A stretch of DNA of 64,000 bases. Source: DATBFG01 sp036558645 (GTDB lineage Bacteria; Acidobacteriota; Terriglobia; Terriglobales; Acidobacteriaceae). Below are positions 36,166-43,892 of the stretch, one piece after another; position 1 is the stretch's first letter, and every line of letters starts with the position of its first letter. The notes under the pieces were generated by a model, which worked only from the letters and a program-made list of their open reading frames with translations, was not told the DNA's origin and did no database searches. The stretch lies in assembly GCA_036558645.1 (NCBI GenBank), contig DATBFG010000004.1, forward strand, positions 1 to 64,000, written 5' to 3'. A program made the position numbers and the translations under genes.

Positions 36166-37035
36166 ATGAAGCGGCGAGAGTTCTTGCGGAATGCTGCCGG
36201 AGCAGTGGGCGCAGCCTGGCTCGGTTCCAGATCCCTTGGTGCGAACGCGTTCGCCTCGTCCGCGTTGCCTCGCAAGTTCGCCGCCTCCGATACAGTCGTT
36301 CTCGGAAGCACTGGCATTAAGACGAGCCGACTAGCAATGGGCACCGGAACCGTTGGAACCGGGGGACATTCTCACCAGAGTTCACTTGGTGTGAAGGGCC
36401 TCTCCGATCTGCTGCTGAACGGCTACGATCAAGGGCTGCATTTCTTCGACTTAGCTGATGCATATGGCAGCCATCCTCACGCCGCCGAGGCACTGAAACA
36501 TATTCCACGGGACAAGATCACCGTCCTGACTAAAACGTGGTCACGCGATCCCAAGGAAGCACGCGCTGACCTCGATCGTTTTCGTCGCGAGTTGGGCACC
36601 GACTATCTCGACATCTGCCTGATCCACTGCGTTTCAGAAGGCGACTGGACCGAACGCTACCGCGGCGTCATGGATGTTTTCGAAGAGGCCAAGCAGAAGG
36701 GCATCATCCGCGCGCACGGGTGTTCATGTCACAGCATCGAGGCCCTGCGTGCGGCTGCCAAATCATCTTGGGTCGAAGTCGATCTTGTGCGCATCAATCC
36801 TATTGGCTCGCATATGGATGCCGACCCCGATACGGTGGTAAGCGTTCTGCATCAGATGAAAGCTGCCGGCAAAGGAGTTATCGGCATGAAGATCCTTGGA
36901 CAAGGCGATCTCAGTAGGAGACAGGACGAAGCTCTGAGGTACGCGCTTGGCCTCGGTGTGCTTGATGCCTTTACGATTGGTGCCGAAAGCAAAGCTGAGC
37001 AAGAGGATCTGGTGCGCAGAATCGCCGCTGCATAG
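36166..37035 (+). CDS. Aldo/keto reductase with Tat signal
   Basis: 289 residues. The N-terminus MKRREFLRNAAGAVGAAW carries the twin-arginine motif (RREFLR), so the folded enzyme is exported. AKR catalytic residues are recognisable: Asp96 and Tyr100 in FFDLADAYG, Lys123 in LTKTW, and a His in LIHCVSEG. NADPH would normally be cytoplasmic, so an exported AKR is notable; such proteins are frequent in acidobacteria and related phyla. GAAGGAG lies upstream of the ATG. Substrate unknown. Confidence 0.85.
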   Translation: MKRREFLRNAAGAVGAAWLGSRSLGANAFASSALPRKFAASDTVVLGSTGIKTSRLAMGTGTVGTGGHSHQSSLGVKGLSDLLLNGYDQGLHFFDLADAYGSHPHAAEALKHIPRDKITVLTKTWSRDPKEARADLDRFRRELGTDYLDICLIHCVSEGDWTERYRGVMDVFEEAKQKGIIRAHGCSCHSIEALRAAAKSSWVEVDLVRINPIGSHMDADPDTVVSVLHQMKAAGKGVIGMKILGQGDLSRRQDEALRYALGLGVLDAFTIGAESKAEQEDLVRRIAAA

Positions 37036-37105
37036 TCTTGATGCCGCAAAATCGCCGCGTCGCTATGTTTTCGTTGTCTAATTTTAGATTCTTCAAAGAC
37101 ACCAC

Positions 37106-37801
37106 ATGAAAACTCTGGGAATGATTGGTGGAATCGGTCCCGAATCCACGATTGATTACTATCGCGCCATTATCGCCGCTTACCGCAAGCAGATCTCTGA
37201 TGACAGCTATCCTTCGATCATCATCAACAGCATCAACCTGACGAAAGCCGTAGGTTTGGTCACGGCGAATGAACTCGAAGCGCTCGCAGATTTTCTTTTG
37301 GCGGAACTTGGAAGGCTCGCTCGCGCGGGAGCCAGCATCGCCTTTCTTGCGGCGAATACGCCACACATAGTGTTCCATCGTCTTCAGCCGCGGTCGCCGA
37401 TTCCATTGGTCAGTATTGTGGAAGCTGCTTGCGGCGCCGCCAAAGCGAAAGGCTTTCAGAAGGTTGGCCTTTTCGGAACACGCTTTACCATGCAAGGGCA
37501 GTTCTATCCCGAAGTCTTCACCCGTGAAGGTATCGCACTGGTGGTTCCCGATGCGGCCGATCAAGAGCAGATACACAACATTTACATGAACGAGTTATTG
37601 AAGAATATCTTCCTGCCGGAGAGCCGTGCGGTATTGCTCGCGATCATCGACCGCCTCAGAGAGAAGTCCGGCATGGAAGGATTACTCCTGGCAGGGACTG
37701 AGTTACCCCTCATCCTGCGGAATAAAGAACACAACGGAATTCCATTGCTCGATACCACCGTCATTCATGCGGAAGCTGCTGTCGCAGAAATGCTGAGGTA
37801 A
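37106..37801 (+). CDS. Aspartate/glutamate racemase family protein without the catalytic cysteines
   Basis: 231 residues, family length. Starts MKTLGMIGGIGPESTIDYY, typical of the family. The two active-site cysteines are replaced: the CNTxH motif reads AANTPH (residues 82-87) and the GCTE motif reads AGTE (196-199). The rest of the fold is intact, so it is unlikely to racemise by the usual two-thiol mechanism; it may be a different lyase/isomerase or a binding protein. ATG at 37106. Confidence 0.8.
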   Translation: MKTLGMIGGIGPESTIDYYRAIIAAYRKQISDDSYPSIIINSINLTKAVGLVTANELEALADFLLAELGRLARAGASIAFLAANTPHIVFHRLQPRSPIPLVSIVEAACGAAKAKGFQKVGLFGTRFTMQGQFYPEVFTREGIALVVPDAADQEQIHNIYMNELLKNIFLPESRAVLLAIIDRLREKSGMEGLLLAGTELPLILRNKEHNGIPLLDTTVIHAEAAVAEMLR

Positions 37802-37893
37802 CTGCCACTATCACCATTTGACAGGTGATTGCGCCTCGTTCTCGGTCTACATTTCCGCAGACCAAGGGACGTACTTCATCTCTATTGAGGTAG

Positions 37894-39123
37894 GTGTCTG
37901 CCGTGACCTCATTCGATATTCAACTCCAGAAGCGTGTCCTGATTCTCGCCTCCACGTTCATCCTGACAGTATTGAGCTGGGGACAGAATGGGACTATCTT
38001 GTATGACTTCACAGGTGGAGCGGACGGCGGTTTTCCGAAGGCGCGTTTGTTTGCTGCTCCTGATTCAAGGTTGATCGGAACGACAACCCAAGGTGGAACG
38101 AATGGTTTTGGCGAAGTGTTTGAATTAGCGCCGGGCACAATGGGCGACTACACGCTGACCATCCTGCATAGCTTTGAAGGTGGCGCGGATGGCGCGGCAC
38201 CCGCCTCCGGAGTCATCCGCGACAGGGGAGGAAATCTCTACGGCACTGTGTCCCAGGGCGGAGCCAACGGCCAGGGCGCTGTCTATGAATTAGTTCGCGG
38301 TCCGGGCGAAACCTTCACTAACCAGATTCTTTATAGCTTCAGTGGAGGGGATGACGGAAGTCAGCCGGTCGGCGGTCTGGTATTCGACAATGCTGAAAAT
38401 CTCTATGGGAGCACTCCCAGCGGCGGTGCGAACGGACAAGGTGTCGTGTACCAACTTTCACCCGACGGCCAGGGGGGATGGACCGAAACTGTGCTCCACT
38501 CCTTCGGGAGCACACCCAATGACGGCCAAGCTCCAGGAGGATCGTTGCACTTCGATACGGATGGAAACCTTTACGGGCTTACCGTCGAGGGTGGCGCTTC
38601 AAATCAAGGCGCAATTTTCCAGCTGCAACCGAACGGGAATGGTGGCTGGAGCGGGGAGGTCATCTATAGTTTCAAGGGCGGCAGCGATGGTGCGCACCCT
38701 GTCACATCTGATCTGATTCAAGTCGGCAATATTTTCTATGGAACAACGACCGACGGCGGAGACGCAGGACTGGGGACACTTTTTCAGTTAGTGAACGTAG
38801 TGGGTGTTTGGCTTGAGAAGGTTCTGTACTCGTTTCCCGGTGACGCAAACGGCGCTAATCCGCAGGCCGGGCTCGTCTACGATACCGAAACTGCGAATTT
38901 CTATGGTACGACGACCGTGGGTATCTCCGGCAGTGGCGGGGTAGTGTTCAAGATTCTCAAACTCGATAACGTATGGGTTGAAAGCGTTCTTTATACGTTT
39001 GACAACCCAGACAATGGATCGTTTGCAGGACTGGTGCAGGACCCCTCCGGCAATTTGTTTGGGACAACGGAATTCGGCGGCCCGCAATCCGCTGGAAACG
39101 TTTTTAAGGTTACGCCTTTCTGA
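37894..39123 (+). CDS. Secreted GloVer-repeat (choice-of-anchor tandem repeat) protein
   Basis: 409 residues. After a signal peptide there are about seven repeats of about 50 residues built around GGxxxxGxVFxLxP (for example GGTNGFGEVFELAPG, GGANGQGVVYQLSPD, GGPQSAGNVFKVTPF) alternating with LYSFSGGxDGxxP. This is the TIGR03803-type beta-propeller-like repeat common in acidobacteria and planctomycetes. A cell-surface or adhesion role is likely but unproven. GTG start at 37894 with GAGG just before it. Confidence 0.8.
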   Translation: MSAVTSFDIQLQKRVLILASTFILTVLSWGQNGTILYDFTGGADGGFPKARLFAAPDSRLIGTTTQGGTNGFGEVFELAPGTMGDYTLTILHSFEGGADGAAPASGVIRDRGGNLYGTVSQGGANGQGAVYELVRGPGETFTNQILYSFSGGDDGSQPVGGLVFDNAENLYGSTPSGGANGQGVVYQLSPDGQGGWTETVLHSFGSTPNDGQAPGGSLHFDTDGNLYGLTVEGGASNQGAIFQLQPNGNGGWSGEVIYSFKGGSDGAHPVTSDLIQVGNIFYGTTTDGGDAGLGTLFQLVNVVGVWLEKVLYSFPGDANGANPQAGLVYDTETANFYGTTTVGISGSGGVVFKILKLDNVWVESVLYTFDNPDNGSFAGLVQDPSGNLFGTTEFGGPQSAGNVFKVTPF

Positions 39124-39143
39124 AAATTGAGTACGCATAAGAA

Positions 39144-39175
39144 CAGGCCGCCCCTCCCAAGGCGGCCTGATTTTG
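39144..39175. terminator. Bidirectional intrinsic terminator
   Basis: CAGGCCGCC pairs with GGCGGCCTG (9 bp, loop of 8) followed by ATTTTG. It sits between convergent genes and can serve both. Confidence 0.8.
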
Positions 39176-39189
39176 TCTGCAATCGATTT

Positions 39190-40065
39190 TCAATTCGTGT
39201 CGATCACCTGACTTGGTGTGCGGCTTGCTACTTCCGGAGTAACTCCTGGTTGAAACTTTACCGAAGCCAGAATCTTCTCGAGCTTGTCGAAGACTTGGTT
39301 GTAAGTAGAGTCTGGTACCCGCTCCATCGCTCCATCTTCTCCGGTCCCCATTCCTAGTCCGAATTCATAGCAGAGGCCCTGTTGGTAGACGTGGTAATAC
39401 TTCGAATCTGCCTGTAGCAAGGTGTCCTCCACCTCGTCGAACTCAATGTTTCCAACCTTCACCCTCGCAGCTGGAACTGGTCCACCCTCGCCATCGACGG
39501 TTTCAGCCGAGGCGAACAATGAGCACTCATCCTGCGTCAGGTTCGAGTTCACATTTACGCTGAAGAATGCCGAACTGACCTCCGTGCCGCGATAGGAATC
39601 GCGCGGCATCTCGAGCGCGACCAACGTTGTTCCACCCGGCTGAATAAAGTTCATGCGAACCGGACCGAGTCCCGCCAGGTCAAGGTGTGGCTCATCGCCG
39701 GTCTTAAGAACGTAGTTCTTGGGATAACGGAACGAAACTCCATAAGACGGATCGCTGTACATAACCGTGGCCGCCCGTTTCTTTTGAACCTTCTTGTGAG
39801 GCTTACTCTGAGCCTGCGTTGGTGTAGGAATTGCCGCTGGCGTTGTTGCAACGGGTTCTTGGACAGGTAAAGGCGTCGGCTGCTTAATTGCGGTTTTCGG
39901 CTTTTCCTCAGAGCATCCGTTCGCGGCGAGCAGTAACAGGCCCGATGCGATCGCGATGATCACTGTCCCGGCCCATAGCCGATAGTGTTGTTTCTTCTTT
40001 TGGTTTGAGCGCCCATCTCCAGGATCCGGTTTCGCGCCCAGCTTGAGTTCTGTGAAATGTGCCAT
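39190..40065 (-). CDS. Membrane-anchored hypothetical protein
   Basis: 291 residues. A cytoplasmic tail, one helix (about 34-51, LWAGTVIIAIASGLLLLAA) ending in ANGCS, a Pro/Thr-rich linker with PTPLPVQEP, then a globular domain with YGVSFRYPKNYVL and KVGNIEFDEVED. The linker-plus-domain layout is typical of envelope proteins; the domain resembles PsbP/DUF1795-like folds by its FRYPKNY pattern, but I am not sure. GGAGGGG lies before the ATG at 40065; a longer frame (to 40242) is less likely. Confidence 0.65.
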   Translation of the reverse strand: MAHFTELKLGAKPDPGDGRSNQKKKQHYRLWAGTVIIAIASGLLLLAANGCSEEKPKTAIKQPTPLPVQEPVATTPAAIPTPTQAQSKPHKKVQKKRAATVMYSDPSYGVSFRYPKNYVLKTGDEPHLDLAGLGPVRMNFIQPGGTTLVALEMPRDSYRGTEVSSAFFSVNVNSNLTQDECSLFASAETVDGEGGPVPAARVKVGNIEFDEVEDTLLQADSKYYHVYQQGLCYEFGLGMGTGEDGAMERVPDSTYNQVFDKLEKILASVKFQPGVTPEVASRTPSQVIDTN

Positions 40066-40234
40066 GTTCCCCTCCGATACTGGTGTCTCCCAGTCGTCAA
40101 TAGGAATGGCACGGGTATAGCCAGATGGATGCTGCTTGATTCTGCGAGGGTTAGGGCAGGCTACGGCCAGGTTCACCGGGTCAGGGAAGATACGCTGTGG
40201 GCCATCAGACACAGCGGGAAGCCTGGTGCCAGGA

Positions 40235-40903
40235 TCACTCAAACTGCTTACGAAAGCCCGCGAACTGCTCCTTTAACTCCGCGATTTCTCTTCGCATGAT
40301 GCTGACTTCCTCTTCCAGTTTCGCCACCCGATCGTCATCGTTGGAAATCGGATGCAACGCGGCATGCGGGACCGCTTCGGCAACCTCTACATCCCCACAA
40401 AGCAGATGAACGTAGCGAGACTCCTTCGTGCCCGGTTGCCGCGGCAAGACTTTAACCAGCGGTGGATCACGCTGCATCAATTTTTGCAGCGCTGACTGGA
40501 CCTCATCCAGATCCTCAAAGCGGTGCATGCGCTCCGTACGGCCACGCAGTTCGCCTGGGGTCTGAGCGCCTCGCAGCAATAGAACGCAAAAGACCGCGGT
40601 TTCGCCCCAAGTGAAGTTGAATACCTCTTGGATCCGGTGTTCATACTTTGTGACGCGGCTATCAGCTCCGCTGGCTGGACCCGCCAACCGTTTCTCCTGC
40701 AGCAACTGGAGAGCATCCCTTACTGCTGGTTCATCCAGATTCATGACTGGATCGCGATTGTTCTTCTGATTGCACGCGTTTACCAGGGCATTCACTGAGA
40801 GGGGGTAGTAATCGGGAGTCGTAATGTCTTTCTCGATGAGCGCTCCCAGCACCCGCGCTTCGACAGGACTGAGCAGAATATTCAAGCGGTCTGGATTATC
40901 CAT
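40235..40903 (-). CDS. yceH: YceH family (DUF480) protein
   Basis: 222 residues. Shows the DUF480 landmarks LSPVEARVLGALIEKDITTPDYYPLS, ALVNACNQKNNRDPV and RVTKYEHR; the fold is a tandem winged helix. The C-terminus has a coiled coil (DDRVAKLEEEVSIMRREIAEL). Function unknown in E. coli; mutants affect stress and swarming. The ATG at 40903 is chosen over one six codons upstream. Confidence 0.93.
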   Translation of the reverse strand: MDNPDRLNILLSPVEARVLGALIEKDITTPDYYPLSVNALVNACNQKNNRDPVMNLDEPAVRDALQLLQEKRLAGPASGADSRVTKYEHRIQEVFNFTWGETAVFCVLLLRGAQTPGELRGRTERMHRFEDLDEVQSALQKLMQRDPPLVKVLPRQPGTKESRYVHLLCGDVEVAEAVPHAALHPISNDDDRVAKLEEEVSIMRREIAELKEQFAGFRKQFE

Positions 40904-41050
40904 GACGCAACATGATTTCACAAAATGTGTAAATCGCCGTTAGCACAATCAGTCCCGAGTGGAGCACGATGACTCACGAATCCTTGGCTCCGCTTTGAGA
41001 GCAGATCAACTCTCATTGTGACAATTCAAGCTCGCGCCCGTCTACATCAC

Positions 41051-43147
41051 ATGACTCGACGGCTGATCCTGTCCACTTCAGCGTGTGCGTGCACGCTGGT
41101 TCTCCTCATGTCGGCCCTGTCATTCGCGGGAGATGGCTCCAGCATGCCGGTGTTGGAGCACTTTTCCGCGGATCAAGGCGACCGGACACTCGATCCTTGT
41201 AATGATTTCTTCCAGTACGCCTGTAGCAAATGGGTCAAGGCCAATCCGATTCCTGCGGACCAGGCGGGTTGGGGGACGCTGAACTCCCTTGCGATCTGGA
41301 ACCTTGCAGCGCTGCGCAACACCTTGGAAGATGCATCCAAAGACTCTCCCGGGCGCACTGCCGTTCAGCAAAAAGCCGGCGATTACTACGCTTCATGCAT
41401 GAACGAGACAGCCATCAATGGTGGTGGAATCAAGCCCCTGCAGCCCATGCTGGACCAGATCGCGGCATTGAAGGACAAGTCGCGGCTCCCGGATCTCCTT
41501 GCCTACATTCACCAGAGAATCCGTCCCGCCGACCTCAACTTTATCGAGGCGCAATATCCCGGTATGGTATTCGGCGTGTATGCGATCGCGGATTTCGATA
41601 ATGCCAACCTGATGCTGGCGGCGCTCGATCAGTCGGGCATGAACATGCCTTCCCGCGAGTTTTATCTCAAGGATGACGACAAGTCGAAGCAGATTCGCGC
41701 CGAGTATGTGAAGCACGTCTCTCGCATGCTGCAGCTTAGCGGCGAGCCGCAAAATCAGGCCGATACTGATGCGCAGGCGATTCTCCAGATGGAGACAGCG
41801 GTCGCGAATGCAGCCATGGACATCATCGTGCGCCGCGACCCCAAGAACCTGAACAACAAGATGTCCCTCCAACAGATGCAGGCGCTAACGCCATCCTTCC
41901 GCTGGGACCGTTATTTAGCCGCCATGCATGCGCCCGTATCACCTCAGTATGTAGTGCTGTCGCCGCAATACTTCCGTGGACTTGAGAAGTTGATCGCATC
42001 AGAATCACTCGATCATTGGCGTGCCTACCTGCGGTACTCCACCCTGCATGTATTTGCGTCCTCACTGAGCCAGCCCTTTGTAGAAGAAAACTTCGCGTTC
42101 TACGGCCGCACGTTGAACGGGTCGGAGAAAATCCAGCCGCGCTGGCGTCGCTGTTCCATCTATGCGGACACTGATCTCGGAGAGGTTGCCGGCCAAGCAT
42201 ACGTCGAGAAATACTTCCCGCCCCAAAACAAGGAGCGCATGCTGGCCATGGTAAAAGCGATCCGCGACGCCTTACATCAGGACATCGACTCGCTCAACTG
42301 GATGTCGGACAAAACCAAGCAGCTCGCGCACACAAAGCTCGATACTCAGGTCGACAAGATCGGCTATCCCGACGCGTGGCGAGACTACTCATCAGTAGAG
42401 ATCAAGCGCGATGATTTCCTTGGTAACGTGCAGCGTTCGTCGGGTTTTGAAATAAGCCGCCGAATGGCGAAGTTTGGAAAACCCGCAATCCGGACCGAAT
42501 GGGGAATGACTCCGCCCACCGTCAATGCCTACGAAGATGCGCAGACCAACACTATCAATTTTCCCGCCGGCTTCCTGCAGCCGCCGTTTTTTGATGCGAC
42601 ACGAAGCGACGCGGTGAACTTCGGCGCTATCGGCACAGTCATCGGACACGAAATTATTCATGGCTACGACGACCAGGGGCGCAAGTTCGACGCTGTCGGC
42701 AATCTGCGCGACTGGTGGACTCCCGAAGATGCGTCGGCCTACGAAGAGCGAGGAAAGTGCATCGCAGACGAGTACACCCAGGACATCCCTGAAGCCGGAG
42801 TCAAGCAGAACGGCAATCTTTCGCTCGGAGAGGACACCGCCGATAACGGCGGAATTCACATCTCGTTGGCTGGGTTGGAAAGCACCCTCAAGTCTCAGGG
42901 CAAGAGTCTCGACTCCATAAGCGACGGTGGCCTGACCGAGCTGCAGACATTCTTTCTGTCCTATGCCAACGTGTGGTGTGGCAGCCTTCGTCCTGAACTA
43001 GCCCGCACCGCAGTGCTCACACAGGGGCATTCGTTAAACCGATATCGCGTCAACAATGTGGTCAGCAATATGAATGAGTTCGGCCACGCGTTCGGATGTC
43101 ACGCCGGTCAGCCCATGGTCCATGCCAATCAGTGCCGGGTATGGTGA
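41051..43147 (+). CDS. M13 family metallopeptidase (neprilysin/PepO-like)
   Basis: 698 residues with a signal peptide (MTRRLILSTSACACTLVLL). Zinc motif HEIIH at 533-537 and the third ligand Glu594 in GEDTADNGG; the substrate-binding NAY appears as VNAYEDAQTN. The C-terminus ends CRVW, the conserved last motif. Exported endopeptidase acting on short peptides. The GTG at 41018 would add 11 residues before the signal; the ATG at 41051 is better. Confidence 0.95.
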   Translation: MTRRLILSTSACACTLVLLMSALSFAGDGSSMPVLEHFSADQGDRTLDPCNDFFQYACSKWVKANPIPADQAGWGTLNSLAIWNLAALRNTLEDASKDSPGRTAVQQKAGDYYASCMNETAINGGGIKPLQPMLDQIAALKDKSRLPDLLAYIHQRIRPADLNFIEAQYPGMVFGVYAIADFDNANLMLAALDQSGMNMPSREFYLKDDDKSKQIRAEYVKHVSRMLQLSGEPQNQADTDAQAILQMETAVANAAMDIIVRRDPKNLNNKMSLQQMQALTPSFRWDRYLAAMHAPVSPQYVVLSPQYFRGLEKLIASESLDHWRAYLRYSTLHVFASSLSQPFVEENFAFYGRTLNGSEKIQPRWRRCSIYADTDLGEVAGQAYVEKYFPPQNKERMLAMVKAIRDALHQDIDSLNWMSDKTKQLAHTKLDTQVDKIGYPDAWRDYSSVEIKRDDFLGNVQRSSGFEISRRMAKFGKPAIRTEWGMTPPTVNAYEDAQTNTINFPAGFLQPPFFDATRSDAVNFGAIGTVIGHEIIHGYDDQGRKFDAVGNLRDWWTPEDASAYEERGKCIADEYTQDIPEAGVKQNGNLSLGEDTADNGGIHISLAGLESTLKSQGKSLDSISDGGLTELQTFFLSYANVWCGSLRPELARTAVLTQGHSLNRYRVNNVVSNMNEFGHAFGCHAGQPMVHANQCRVW

Positions 43148-43152
43148 AAGCT

Positions 43153-43248
43153 CAGTCGTCAGTCAAAACCAGTCTTCAGTCGTCAGCGGTTAGTCTTCAG
43201 CCAGACCTGTGGCCCGCCCGACTAAGGGCTGAAGACTGACGACTAAAC
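43153..43248. repeat. Heptad-period repeats (CAGTCTT type), inverted pair
   Basis: First arm 43153-43202: CAGTCGT / CAGTCAA, then CAGTCTT / CAGTCGT / CAGCGGT / TAGTCTT / CAGCC. Second arm 43227-43247, inverted: GGCTGAA / GACTGAC / GACTAAA. AGTCTTCAGCC (43192-43202) pairs perfectly with GGCTGAAGACT (43227-43237). It follows the M13 stop codon directly and may stabilise or end its mRNA. Confidence 0.85.
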
Positions 43249-43366
43249 ATGACCATTTTGTCCTATTCGACCGGCACGATAGTAACGTGGCTCTCGGACA
43301 GATTGGCCGATAGCATCTGAGTAGACCCTTCCTCCCCTTGACGCAGTCCGCTCCGGAGAGAGTTTT

Positions 43367-43876
43367 ATGCGTTCTTGGAAAGAATCCAGCCTTGTATTGT
43401 TTCTGTTTCTGCTTTCGGGCACGATTTGCATAGCGCAGTCTTTACCTGAAATCGCACACCAGCAACGCCTCAAGCAACAGGCTCGCGACATAAAGATGGC
43501 GAAACGAGTCATCACGGACGACGATATGCCCCATTCTGAGGCGAGCGACAGCACAGTTGAAACTGATCAGTCGGACTCGACGGGGCCGGCACATAAGGCC
43601 GGCAAATCGGCGGAGCAATGGAAGAAGGACATTGAGGCTCAGCAGAGCGTAGTTGCTTCATTGCAGCAGCAGATCGATAAGCTCAATGCCTCGGTGCATT
43701 ACGTGCAAGCAAACCTTTACACCAACGGTGCTCAGTACAACCAGTACCAGGCAAAGAAGCAGGAGGAAGTTTCCCGGCTGCAGACAAAGTTGGACAGCGA
43801 AAAGAAGAAACTTGCTGACATGCAGGAAGCCGCCCGCAAAGAGGGCTTCGGAAACTCTGTTTATCAGCCTCAATGA
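43367..43876 (+). CDS. Secreted coiled-coil hypothetical protein
   Basis: 169 residues. Signal peptide (LVLFLFLLSGTICIAQ), an acidic Ser/Asp-rich linker, then a predicted coiled coil (about 80-155, with AQQSVVASLQQQIDKLNA and KQEEVSRLQTKLDSEKKKL). No enzymatic motif. GGAGAG precedes the ATG. Similar small coiled-coil proteins are widespread in acidobacteria. Confidence 0.7.
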   Translation: MRSWKESSLVLFLFLLSGTICIAQSLPEIAHQQRLKQQARDIKMAKRVITDDDMPHSEASDSTVETDQSDSTGPAHKAGKSAEQWKKDIEAQQSVVASLQQQIDKLNASVHYVQANLYTNGAQYNQYQAKKQEEVSRLQTKLDSEKKKLADMQEAARKEGFGNSVYQPQ

Positions 43877-43892
43877 GCAGTGGCCGATTGTT

